Below the pieces are notes generated by a model. The model searched no databases and was not told the DNA's origin. It worked only from the letters and a program-made list of their open reading frames with translations. A program made the position numbers and the translations under genes. From contig NZ_FXXN01000028.1 in NCBI RefSeq assembly GCF_900184795.1, positions 124,001-188,000 of the forward strand: a stretch of 64,000 bases of DNA. The letters run 5' to 3'. Positions within the stretch are counted from its first letter, which is position 1. Every line of letters starts with the position of its first letter. Positions 1 to 7,979 of the stretch are shown in pieces. The DNA is from Magnetospirillum sp. 15-1. GTDB taxonomy: Bacteria; Pseudomonadota; Alphaproteobacteria; Rhodospirillales; Magnetospirillaceae.

Positions 1-21
1 GAGTGCATACGATCTATGAAT

Positions 22-54
22 CCTTCGTTATGTTGTTTCATTATATAACGAAGG
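22..54. repeat. Inverted repeat upstream of the secretion operon
   Basis: A perfect 10-bp inverted repeat, CCTTCGTTAT at 22-31 and ATAACGAAGG at 45-54, is separated by 13 AT-rich bases. It lies about 100 bp before the first gene. There is no U-tract, so a terminator is unlikely; an operator or a palindrome within the promoter region is possible. Nothing here names the regulator. Confidence 0.5.
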
Positions 55-155
55 TCCTAACACCATAGGGCGGCCAACGATCTCGGCTCCCTTGGTACCG
101 GCCAGCCGACGCGGGCATCGAAGCGGACGCCCCCTTACTTGATGACGGAAAGGCA

Positions 156-3100
156 ATGGACATGATGTACAGCCCCCCTCGCCGGCATAGGGCCCTCAAG
201 AGTTCCCTCCGCGATCGCCTGCCCCTGACCATGACGGCGGCGGCGGCCCTGCTGGTCTTCTCGCCGCCGGCCCAGGCGGCGCCGCAGGGGGGAACGGTGG
301 TCAGCGGCGCGGCGACCATCACTCAGTCTGGCAACACCACCGACATCAACCAGTCGACCGGCCGGGCGATCATCAACTGGCAGAGCTTCAGCATCGCCGC
401 CCCCGAGACGGTGAACTTCCATCAGCCCTCGTCATCCTCGGTGACGCTGAACCGGGTGATCGGCAACGAGAAGAGCATCATCGACGGCGCGCTCAACGCC
501 AACGGCAAGGTCTATCTGGTCAATTCGGCGGGAGTGCTGATCGGCAAGGGGGCCAGCGTCAACACCGCCGGCTTGGTGGCCAGCACGCTGAACATCCGGG
601 ACGAGGACTTCAATGCCGGCCGGAACGTCTTCCAGAGTACGGGCGGCACGGGCGAGGTCACCAATCTCGGCACCATCACCGTCACGTCGGGCGGCTATGT
701 GGCCCTGCTGGGCAAGACCGTATCCAACCAGGGGGTGATCTCCGCGACCAAGGGTACGGTGACGCTGGGCGGCGGCAGCAAGGTCACCCTCAACTTCAAC
801 GGCGATTCGCTGGTCAGCGTCAGCGTCGACGAGGGCACGCTGAACGCCCTGGTCGAGAACCGGCAGGCCATCTACGCCGATGGCGGCACGGTGATCCTGA
901 CCGCCAAGGCCGCCGACGAGCTTTTGGCGGCCCAGGTCAACAACGACGGCCTGATCCAGGCCCGCACCATCGACGACCTCAAGGGCTCCATTCAGCTTTA
1001 TGCCCATGGCGGCACCGCCAATGTCGCCGGGACGCTGGACGCCTCGGCGCCGATTGCCGGCGACGGCGGCTTCATCGAAACCAGCGGAAGCAAGGTGAAG
1101 ATCGCCGACAGCGCCGTCATCACCACCCTGGCCGCCACGGGCAAGGGCGGAACCTGGCTGATCGACCCGGACGGCTACACCATCGCGGCCAGCGGCGGCG
1201 ACATCACCGGCGCCGCCCTGAAGGCCCGGCTGGCGAGCAACGGCACCGTCACCATCGCCTCGACCAACGGTTCCGGCAGTGGCGGCAACATCGACGTCAA
1301 CGACGCGGTGAACTGGACCACCGACAGCGTACTGACACTGACCGCCACCAACGCCATCAACGTCAACAAGGCCATCACCGCCGACAGCGCCAATGCCGGG
1401 CTGACGCTGAACGCCGGCGGCAACGTCAACATCAACGCCGCCATCGCCCTGACGGGCGCCAACGCCGCCCTGGCGATCAATTACGGCGGCTGGAACGGCA
1501 CCACCGTCACCACCCCGGCCAGCGGCAGCGACTATGTCATCCGCACCAAGGCCAGCTATGCCGGAACCACCCTGGACGCCAACGGCAATCCGGTCGCCAA
1601 GCAGGACACCAGCGGTGGCGTCTACGGCAGCGTGACCTTGAGCGGCGGCAGTTCCTCACTGAACATCAACGGCAAGACCTACACGCTGATTCACAGCATG
1701 GCCGACCTGGCAACCGCCACGAGCGCGACGAAGACGTATGCGCTGGCGCAGGACCTGGAGGCCTCCGGCACCACCTATTCCAACACCGTACGCGCCACCC
1801 TGGACGGGACGCTGGCGGGGTTGGGACACACCATCAGCAATCTGACCATCAGTTCTTCGACCGGCGGAGCGGCCGTCGGCCTCATCGGCCAGACGACGAC
1901 GGGAAGCCTTATCCGCGACGTCGGGCTGGTGAACGCGCAGGTCAGCACCAGCGCCTCGGGCGCCTTCGTCGGCGCTCTGGTCGGCAAGAATCTGGCCAAT
2001 ATCAGTGGAGCCTATAGCACCGGCACGGTGTCCGGCGGGCTGAACAGCAAAGCCGGTGGCCTGATCGGTCAGAATTCGCAGGCGGCCGGGTTGACCACTA
2101 CGATTTCCGACAGCTTCTCCGAAGCCAACGTATACGGCAAAGGGGTCGGCGGCCTGGTCGGAGCGGGGACCAATCTGGCGTTCTACCGCTCCTATTCATC
2201 CGGAAACGTATGGTCCACCGCCGGCGGGGCCGGCGGCCTGATCGGGACGGCCGGCAATACGAGCATCTACAATTCCTACCATACGACCGGCTCCGTCAAA
2301 GGCGCGACAGACTCCGCCGGGAACAGCGTTACGGCAAATGTTACATATGCCTATAATAACGGCGGATTAATTGGAAGCTCGGCAAGCAGCACAATTCCGC
2401 AGTATATCGAGAATTCATATACCAGCGGCGATATAACTGGCTTCTCAAACCTGGGCGGTCTGATTGGAAGCATTACCGCAACGACCGCAAATTATACAAT
2501 TAACAACTCTTATGCTTCGGTCAATGTTGTAGGTTCCCAGGGAACAACCGATACCCAACTGTCATACCCGGGTATCGGCGGCCTGATCGGATCCGCAACC
2601 TTGGGCAGCGGCACGCTCAGGGTCACCAACTCCCACGCGGCCGGTACGGTAAAATATGCCGACAGCCAAGGAACAGCCGCCGGCGGTCTGATTGGGGCCA
2701 TCACCGCCTCCAGCGCCGCTGTCATCGATACGTCCTATGCCAACGTCAATGTGACGGGGGCCTCGGCCGGTTCGTCGGCAGGCGGCTTGATCGGAATGAC
2801 CTCCAGCCGGACCACCATCTCGAACTCCTACGCCACGGGAAATGTGAGCGGCTTCCTCTCGGTCGGCGGACTGGTCGGAAACAACGCCGGCACCACCACC
2901 AATTCCTGGGCCAGCGGCAATGTCGTCGGTGCCGGCAACCAAGTCGGCGGGCTGGCCGGAGCCAACACCGGCACGATCACCAATTCACATGCAAGCGGCT
3001 CCGTAACGGGCGCCGGCGCCCAAACCTGGACCGGCGGGCTGGTCGGCTCCAACTCGGGAACCATCGATCATTCCGATTTCAAGGGTGTCGTGAGAGGGCC

Positions 3101-3569
3101 GAGCGGGGTGACGGGCGGGATTGCCGGCACCAACTTCAACAGCGGCCGCATCGTCGAAAGTTATTTCAACAGCACCCTCAATAGCGGCCTGGGCGTCGCC
3201 AGCGGCTTTGTCCCCACGGGAAACAGCGCCGGCGTGGTGGTTGGGGGCGGAGGCCTGACCTCCGAGCAATTCAGCGACGTTCAATATTATCTCGATGGCA
3301 CCATCAACCAAGTCCTGGCCGATAGGCAGAAGCGGAGCGACGCCACCCAGCAGGCGAACGCGCTGGTGGCCGCTAATATCGGCAAGGCGCCGACCACGGC
3401 GGCCGAGGTCACCGGTGCCGCCGGCGGGCCGGCCAGTCGCCGGTCGTCGGTGGACGACAAGATCGCGGCCGACAGTTCATCGAGCTACTCGGTCAACATC
3501 AAGAGCGTCGAGGTCGACGGCGTCCGCTTCAACCTCGACGAGGGCGAAGCTTCCGGCAATCGGAAATGA
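156..3569 (+). CDS. TpsA-type two-partner secretion exoprotein, filamentous haemagglutinin family with GLUG repeats
   Basis: Predicted secreted surface or adhesin-like protein of 1137 residues exported by the TpsB encoded next. A long N-terminal signal region ends near AQAAPQG (about residue 45). It is followed by the haemagglutination-activity/TPS domain to about residue 300, with the telltale NSAGVLIGKGA and GLVAST segments near residue 125-150. The middle is a beta-rich stretch with repeated Asn/Ala/Gly. From about residue 600 to 1000 there are roughly thirteen GLUG-type repeats (GGLIG or GGLVG followed by a small polar run). The start at 156 has the purine run GGAAAGG very close by; the in-frame ATG at 162 is better spaced, so the true start may be two codons later. 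The TGA stop is followed by tpsB with no clear terminator, so the two are probably co-transcribed. The ligand or target is unknown. Confidence 0.88.
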   Translation: MDMMYSPPRRHRALKSSLRDRLPLTMTAAAALLVFSPPAQAAPQGGTVVSGAATITQSGNTTDINQSTGRAIINWQSFSIAAPETVNFHQPSSSSVTLNRVIGNEKSIIDGALNANGKVYLVNSAGVLIGKGASVNTAGLVASTLNIRDEDFNAGRNVFQSTGGTGEVTNLGTITVTSGGYVALLGKTVSNQGVISATKGTVTLGGGSKVTLNFNGDSLVSVSVDEGTLNALVENRQAIYADGGTVILTAKAADELLAAQVNNDGLIQARTIDDLKGSIQLYAHGGTANVAGTLDASAPIAGDGGFIETSGSKVKIADSAVITTLAATGKGGTWLIDPDGYTIAASGGDITGAALKARLASNGTVTIASTNGSGSGGNIDVNDAVNWTTDSVLTLTATNAINVNKAITADSANAGLTLNAGGNVNINAAIALTGANAALAINYGGWNGTTVTTPASGSDYVIRTKASYAGTTLDANGNPVAKQDTSGGVYGSVTLSGGSSSLNINGKTYTLIHSMADLATATSATKTYALAQDLEASGTTYSNTVRATLDGTLAGLGHTISNLTISSSTGGAAVGLIGQTTTGSLIRDVGLVNAQVSTSASGAFVGALVGKNLANISGAYSTGTVSGGLNSKAGGLIGQNSQAAGLTTTISDSFSEANVYGKGVGGLVGAGTNLAFYRSYSSGNVWSTAGGAGGLIGTAGNTSIYNSYHTTGSVKGATDSAGNSVTANVTYAYNNGGLIGSSASSTIPQYIENSYTSGDITGFSNLGGLIGSITATTANYTINNSYASVNVVGSQGTTDTQLSYPGIGGLIGSATLGSGTLRVTNSHAAGTVKYADSQGTAAGGLIGAITASSAAVIDTSYANVNVTGASAGSSAGGLIGMTSSRTTISNSYATGNVSGFLSVGGLVGNNAGTTTNSWASGNVVGAGNQVGGLAGANTGTITNSHASGSVTGAGAQTWTGGLVGSNSGTIDHSDFKGVVRGPSGVTGGIAGTNFNSGRIVESYFNSTLNSGLGVASGFVPTGNSAGVVVGGGGLTSEQFSDVQYYLDGTINQVLADRQKRSDATQQANALVAANIGKAPTTAAEVTGAAGGPASRRSSVDDKIAADSSSSYSVNIKSVEVDGVRFNLDEGEASGNRK
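1960..3140 (+). repeat. GLUG-repeat-coding segment within tpsA
   Basis: The encoded protein repeats a unit with consensus SYATGNVSG, a variable stretch, then GGLVGxNxG. About thirteen GGL(I/V)G-type landmarks can be counted between these coordinates, for example the codons starting at 2055. The repeats are diverged in DNA sequence. The part from about 2330 to 2530 is visibly AT-richer than the rest of the gene. Confidence 0.75.
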
Positions 3570-3619
3570 CCGCGGCCGCCATCCAGCCCAGGCCTCCTCT
3601 TCATAACGGAATTTCGATC

Positions 3620-5335
3620 ATGAGAATCACCGCCTTCGCCGGCGCCGCCGTGGCGCTGTCCGCCGTCTCCATGGCGGCCTCCCCCGCCCTGGCGGCGGGA
3701 GCGACTCCCGGCTACAACGCCGGAACCGCCTTGCACGAGGCGGAAAAGCCCAAGGCGCCGGTGGATAAGCCGGCGCCGGTGCCGGTCCTGCCCCAGGAGG
3801 AGGAGGCGCCGTTCGCCTTGCCCGACGGCGGCACCGTCTTCGTCCGCGACTTCCACCTCGAGGGCGCCGACCCGACCGACGAGGCCGAGGTGCGGGCGCT
3901 GCTGGAGCCGTACCGCAACCGGGACCTGAGCCTGTCCGAGGTCTACGAGGCGGCCGCCAAGGTCACCAACCATTATCGCGGCAAGGGCTTCATGATGGCC
4001 AAGGCCTACGTCCCCCGGCAGGATGCCGGGGCGGGGGTGCTGTCCATCAGGGTGGTGATCGGACGCTATGGCAAGACGTCCCACGACAACTCCTCGGCAA
4101 TTCACGATTTCCTGGTGGAAGGCACCTTCGACGCAATCGTCGAGGAAGGGCAGCCCATCTCCAAGGACGGGCTGGAACGGGCCATGCTGCTGGTCTCCGA
4201 CATGCCCGGCGCCCAGATGCCCACCGTCGCCACCGCCGCCGGGGCCACGCCGGGAACCTCGGACTTCATGATCAAGACCGATCCGACCAGCCGGCTGACG
4301 GGATACGTGCTGGGCGACAATTTCGGCTCGCGCTATACCGGCCGCGACCGCCTTTCCGCCGGAGTGGACCTCAACGCCCCCCTGGGGCTGGCGGACAAGC
4401 TGTCGCTGAGCGGCATGACCTCGAAGGCCGCCGGCCTGCAGAACGGCCGTGCCGCCTATGCCTTCCCGCTGAGCTACAGCGGGCTGCGCCTGGAACTGGC
4501 GGCGTCGCGCACCACCTACAAGCTGGGCGATATCTACCATGACCTGGAGGCGACCGGCATCGCCACCGTCTGGGAGGGGACGCTGTCCTATCCGCTGATC
4601 CGGACCAGCGCCGAGAGCCTGTGGATATCGGTCAACGCCGCCTCCAAGCGGCTGCAGGACAAGCAGTTCGACGTTACCACCGCGTCCAAGCGGGCCGAGA
4701 CGGGAACACTGGCGGCGAGAAACACCACCTCGGGCACGCTGTTCGGCTTCAACCTCGGCACCGACGTCTCGTCGTCGCTGACCTTCGGCAATCTGCGCTT
4801 TCCAGATTCCGGCCAGGCCCAAAGCAACAGGGCGGGCGTCGACACCATCGGCGACTACTCCAAGTTCAATCTGTCGCTGGGCGCCACCCTGTCGTTCACC
4901 GACGAATTGTCGCTGACCGGATCGCTGAAGGGGCAAAAGGCGCTGATGGGCAAGAACCTGGACGGCAGCGAGCAGATGAGCATCTCGGGTCCGGCCGGCG
5001 TCAAATCCCATGTGGAGGGCGTGATGGGCGACAACGGCTACCTGTTCAACATGGAGGCCAAGTACACCCTGCCCGGCATCGCCGACTTCAACCACGCCGT
5101 CGGCCTGTTCACCGACATGGGCCGGGCCTACATCCAGGATCGCGGATACACCAGCGAACGGAACGGCACGCGGCTTACCGATGTCGGCCTCGGCTATTAC
5201 GGCAATTTCCAATACGACACCAACCGCTACCTGGTGGGAAAGCTGCTGCTGACCCATGCGGTCGGTCAGCAGGTGGACGTCGGGGAAAAGAACGCCCGGA
5301 CCAAGCTGCTGGGGCAATTGGGCATGACATTCTAA
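3620..5335 (+). CDS. TpsB outer-membrane transporter (ShlB/FhaC/HecB family)
   Basis: Omp85-superfamily barrel that secretes the TpsA partner across the outer membrane; 571 residues. The start at 3620 is chosen because it gives a clean signal peptide (MRITAFAG... ending SPALAAG near residue 26) and has a purine-rich site in AACGGAA about 10 bases upstream. An in-frame ATG at 3566 overlaps the tpsA stop and is the alternative. After a Pro/Glu-rich linker comes a POTRA domain (about residues 70-155; [12 protein letters not shown] and then [14 protein letters not shown]). The barrel fills the rest and ends in a C-terminal aromatic residue (LGQLGMTF), as expected of an outer-membrane protein. It sits directly after tpsA and 16 bp before exbB. 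TpsB proteins are not normally energised, so the linked ExbBD-TonB genes are notable. Confidence 0.88.
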   Translation: MRITAFAGAAVALSAVSMAASPALAAGATPGYNAGTALHEAEKPKAPVDKPAPVPVLPQEEEAPFALPDGGTVFVRDFHLEGADPTDEAEVRALLEPYRNRDLSLSEVYEAAAKVTNHYRGKGFMMAKAYVPRQDAGAGVLSIRVVIGRYGKTSHDNSSAIHDFLVEGTFDAIVEEGQPISKDGLERAMLLVSDMPGAQMPTVATAAGATPGTSDFMIKTDPTSRLTGYVLGDNFGSRYTGRDRLSAGVDLNAPLGLADKLSLSGMTSKAAGLQNGRAAYAFPLSYSGLRLELAASRTTYKLGDIYHDLEATGIATVWEGTLSYPLIRTSAESLWISVNAASKRLQDKQFDVTTASKRAETGTLAARNTTSGTLFGFNLGTDVSSSLTFGNLRFPDSGQAQSNRAGVDTIGDYSKFNLSLGATLSFTDELSLTGSLKGQKALMGKNLDGSEQMSISGPAGVKSHVEGVMGDNGYLFNMEAKYTLPGIADFNHAVGLFTDMGRAYIQDRGYTSERNGTRLTDVGLGYYGNFQYDTNRYLVGKLLLTHAVGQQVDVGEKNARTKLLGQLGMTF

Positions 5336-5351
5336 CAGGGAGATACGAGAA

Positions 5352-5777
5352 ATGGAGTGGCTGTCGGGTGCCGTCGATTACGGCATCATCGGGTTCCTGC
5401 TGGTCCTGAACGTCGTCGTCGTCGCCGTGGCGCTGGAGCGGGCGATATTTTACCGCGGCGTCAGGATCGAGCAGTTCAAGGACATCAAGTCCATGGAACT
5501 GGTGTTGAGCGAAAAGCTGTTCGTCATCGCCTCGGTGGGCAGCAACGCCCCCTATCTGGGGCTGCTGGGCACCGTTCTGGGCATCATGCTGACCTTCTAC
5601 CAGATCGGCCTGGACGCCGGGGCCATGGACACCGGAAAGATCATGATCGGCCTGGCGCTGGCGCTGAAGGCCACCGCCGTCGGTCTGGTGGTCGCCCTTG
5701 TGGCGGTGGTGCTCTACAACACCCTGCTGCGCAAGGCCAAGGTGCTGATGCTGCGGTGGGAGATCGCCAATGGATGA
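5352..5777 (+). CDS. exbB: ExbB-like proton channel subunit
   Basis: Inner-membrane MotA/TolQ/ExbB-type protein of 141 residues, the short form of the family with three membrane segments. Segments are at about residues 8-28 ([17 protein letters not shown]), about 65-85 ([20 protein letters not shown]) and about 100-122 ([18 protein letters not shown]). The GTVLGIM and [10 protein letters not shown] stretches match the conserved channel helices. It overlaps exbD by 8 bases and follows tpsB by 16 bp with an AGGGAGA ribosome site, so the genes form one operon. It would use the proton gradient to drive the TonB encoded downstream. Confidence 0.9.
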   Translation: MEWLSGAVDYGIIGFLLVLNVVVVAVALERAIFYRGVRIEQFKDIKSMELVLSEKLFVIASVGSNAPYLGLLGTVLGIMLTFYQIGLDAGAMDTGKIMIGLALALKATAVGLVVALVAVVLYNTLLRKAKVLMLRWEIANG

Positions 5778-6150
5778 CAAGCCGTTCGAGAGCATGAACG
5801 TCATCCCCTTCGTCGACATCATGCTCGTCCTGCTGACCATCGTGCTGACCACCTCGAGCTTCATCGCCACCGGCCGGATCGCGGTCCACCTGCCGCAGGC
5901 CTCGCAGACGGTGCCGGAGAAGAAGGAGGAGCGGCGCATCGAACTCAGGCGCGACGGTGAAATCCTGTTCGACGACAAGCCGACCACGCTGCCGGCCCTC
6001 AAGGGCGAGTTGGCCGGACTGGGGCCCGAGACCTCGTTCATCATCCGCGCCGACCGCGAGATCTCGTTCCAGAGCTTCATCGACGTGGCCGACCTTCTGA
6101 AGACCCTCAACTTCTCCAAGGTCGCCATTCAGACCGAAACCCGCCGGTAA
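5770..6150 (+). CDS. exbD: ExbD-like energy transducer subunit
   Basis: Biopolymer transport protein of 126 residues with one N-terminal membrane helix (about residues 12-33, [19 protein letters not shown]). It carries the essential membrane Asp (Asp16, equivalent to Asp25 of E. coli ExbD) in [13 protein letters not shown]. The periplasmic part ends in the usual ExbD/TolR fold. Coding overlaps exbB by 8 bases, implying translational coupling and a matched stoichiometry. Partner of the ExbB and TonB genes on either side. Confidence 0.9.
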   Translation: MDDKPFESMNVIPFVDIMLVLLTIVLTTSSFIATGRIAVHLPQASQTVPEKKEERRIELRRDGEILFDDKPTTLPALKGELAGLGPETSFIIRADREISFQSFIDVADLLKTLNFSKVAIQTETRR

Positions 6151-6161
6151 GGACCAACACC

Positions 6162-6821
6162 GTGGGCAAGCGCTTCTCGTTCCGGCACGGCCTCGTGGCT
6201 TCCATAGCCCTTCACGCCATTCCCGCGGCCCTGTTCGCGCTTCCCGCCCCCATCCCCGCGCCCAAGCAGGACCAGACCCTGGTGGTCCAGCTTCAGGGAG
6301 AGATCACCAACCGGCAGGTGGAGCAGAAGCAGATCGAGGAACGGAACGATCCGCCCCCACCCCCACCGCCGCCGCCACGGGAAAAGCCCAAGGTCGTGCC
6401 GAAGAAGGCGGTGATCCCCGACACGCCGAAGCAGGAAGCCCCCTCGCCGCCGCCACCCGATCAGAAGGCCGACATGCCGGGCAACGCCGATCTGCAGCAG
6501 CGGCAGGAGACCATCCGCCACGAGGACCTGGAGCGGGAAATGCTCAAGGAATATGCCCGTGCGATCCAGAAGCGGATGCAAAAGCATCTCATCTTTCCGG
6601 ACGAAGCCAGGAAGATGGATATCCTGACCACCGCCACCATCACCTTCGTGGTGACCGGAAACGGCGATATCCGTAAGGAAACTCTCCGGGTGATCAAGTC
6701 CAGCGGCTTCGCCAGCCTGGATGCCAGCGCCCTGTCGTCGGCACTGGCCAGCGCGCCGTTCGAACCGCCGCCCAAGGAAATGCGCATCGCCATCCCCATC
6801 GGCTTCCGGGCACAGAATTAG
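6162..6821 (+). CDS. tonB: TonB-like energy-transducing protein
   Basis: Periplasm-spanning protein of 219 residues beginning with GTG at 6162, 11 bases after exbD. It has one N-terminal signal-anchor helix containing the SxxxH motif of TonB (Ser14 and His18 in VASIALHAI). A Pro/Glu/Lys-rich linker includes a run of nine prolines near residue 67. A TonB C-terminal domain covers about residues 130-216 (AIQKRMQKHLIFPDEAR through SSALASAPFEPPP). It most likely contacts an outer-membrane partner encoded in the same operon, but no TonB-dependent receptor is present here, so its receptor is unknown. The C-terminal domain is clearly paralogous to that of the next gene. Confidence 0.88.
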   Translation: MGKRFSFRHGLVASIALHAIPAALFALPAPIPAPKQDQTLVVQLQGEITNRQVEQKQIEERNDPPPPPPPPPREKPKVVPKKAVIPDTPKQEAPSPPPPDQKADMPGNADLQQRQETIRHEDLEREMLKEYARAIQKRMQKHLIFPDEARKMDILTTATITFVVTGNGDIRKETLRVIKSSGFASLDASALSSALASAPFEPPPKEMRIAIPIGFRAQN

Positions 6822-6822
6822 G

Positions 6823-7890
6823 ATGCCGGGCCGGGTCGCCCGCCTGTCGATCGTTCTGCTGATCCTGCTGGCAGCCGCTCCTCCCGCCGCCCTGGCCGCC
6901 GACCATGCCGACCGGCCGCCGGATCGGCCCCTTCGTCACCACGCCCTGGATCGGGAAGCACTCCGGACATACCTGGAGGCTCTGAGGAAACGCCTGCAGG
7001 ACAATCTGGCATACCCGCCAGAAGAGAAAACGGCGGGCATCCACGGCATCGTCACCATCGCCTTCACCATCACCGGAAACGGCGATATCAGCCCGGAAAC
7101 GCTGAGGGTGACCAAATCGAGCGGTGTCGCGACGCTGGATGCCGCCGCCGTGTCGACGGCATTGGCGGCGTCTCCCTTGGCCCCCCCACCAAAAGAGATG
7201 TCGGTCGAACTCGCCCTCGCCTTTCTGGCACCCTGGCGGCTGCCCGATGGCGTGAGCGAGAAATCGGTCATGTCCAGCGGCACCGGCGTCTTCGTCGATT
7301 CCACGGGCATGGTGCTGACGGCGCGCCATGTGGTCGAGAATTGCAAGAAGATCGCGGTGATGAAGGGGCGTATGCTGTTCCCGGTCCTCGGCTCCGTCAT
7401 GTCACCCAATTCCGACCTCGCCCTCCTCCGTCTGGCCGTCACGGTCGAGAACCCGGCGATATTCGAGGCGGACGACACGCTGCACGACGGCGAGCCGGTC
7501 TTCTTCCTGGGCGACAACAACCTGCGCGCTGAGGGCGGAGACGATCATCCGAAGATCAGCAACGCCCTCGTCGCCGACAACCAGACCGCCGCATCGGCCA
7601 GGGAAGTCTTCGCCATCAACGGGACCGGCATGCCGGGCTACAGCGGCAGCCCGGTGCTGAATTCCAACGGCCGCGTCATCGGACTCGTCCTGGGCAAGCA
7701 GTCGGACCGGCCCAAAAAGGGGAGCATGGTCGACCTGATATTCACCGTCCGGTCGGCGACGACGGCCTCGATCAAGAAATTCCTGGGATCGGCGGGTGTT
7801 CGCTACGGCACCAGCAATGTATCCGACCAGCACGCCGCCGCGCAGCAGACCGTCGCCCGCCGTATCTCGGTCGGCATCATTTGCCGGTAG
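6823..7890 (+). CDS. Secreted fusion of a TonB C-terminal domain with a trypsin-like serine protease
   Basis: Starts one base after the tonB stop. The 355-residue product has a cleavable-looking signal peptide (residues 1-25, LLILLAAAPPAALAA). A TonB-like C-terminal domain at about 48-135 shares many identical positions with the preceding TonB (TGNGDI, ETLRV, KSSG, PPPKEM). A trypsin-fold/HtrA-like peptidase domain follows at about 148-325. The catalytic triad can be placed: His169 in LTARHVVE, Asp198 in NSDLALL and Ser274 in GYSGSPVL. Unlike the upstream TonB it has no membrane anchor or Pro-rich spacer. It is probably periplasmic and co-translated with TonB. A role in processing the TpsA exoprotein or in regulating the ExbBD-TonB complex is inference. 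No PDZ domain is seen. Confidence 0.8.
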   Translation: MPGRVARLSIVLLILLAAAPPAALAADHADRPPDRPLRHHALDREALRTYLEALRKRLQDNLAYPPEEKTAGIHGIVTIAFTITGNGDISPETLRVTKSSGVATLDAAAVSTALAASPLAPPPKEMSVELALAFLAPWRLPDGVSEKSVMSSGTGVFVDSTGMVLTARHVVENCKKIAVMKGRMLFPVLGSVMSPNSDLALLRLAVTVENPAIFEADDTLHDGEPVFFLGDNNLRAEGGDDHPKISNALVADNQTAASAREVFAINGTGMPGYSGSPVLNSNGRVIGLVLGKQSDRPKKGSMVDLIFTVRSATTASIKKFLGSAGVRYGTSNVSDQHAAAQQTVARRISVGIICR

Positions 7891-7979
7891 CGATGCCAAG
7901 GGCAAAATGGATTTAGCCCGGCCGATGCGCTATCATGCTGGGCCATCCCGGCGATCTGATACCCGGGAAAGATCACGCC

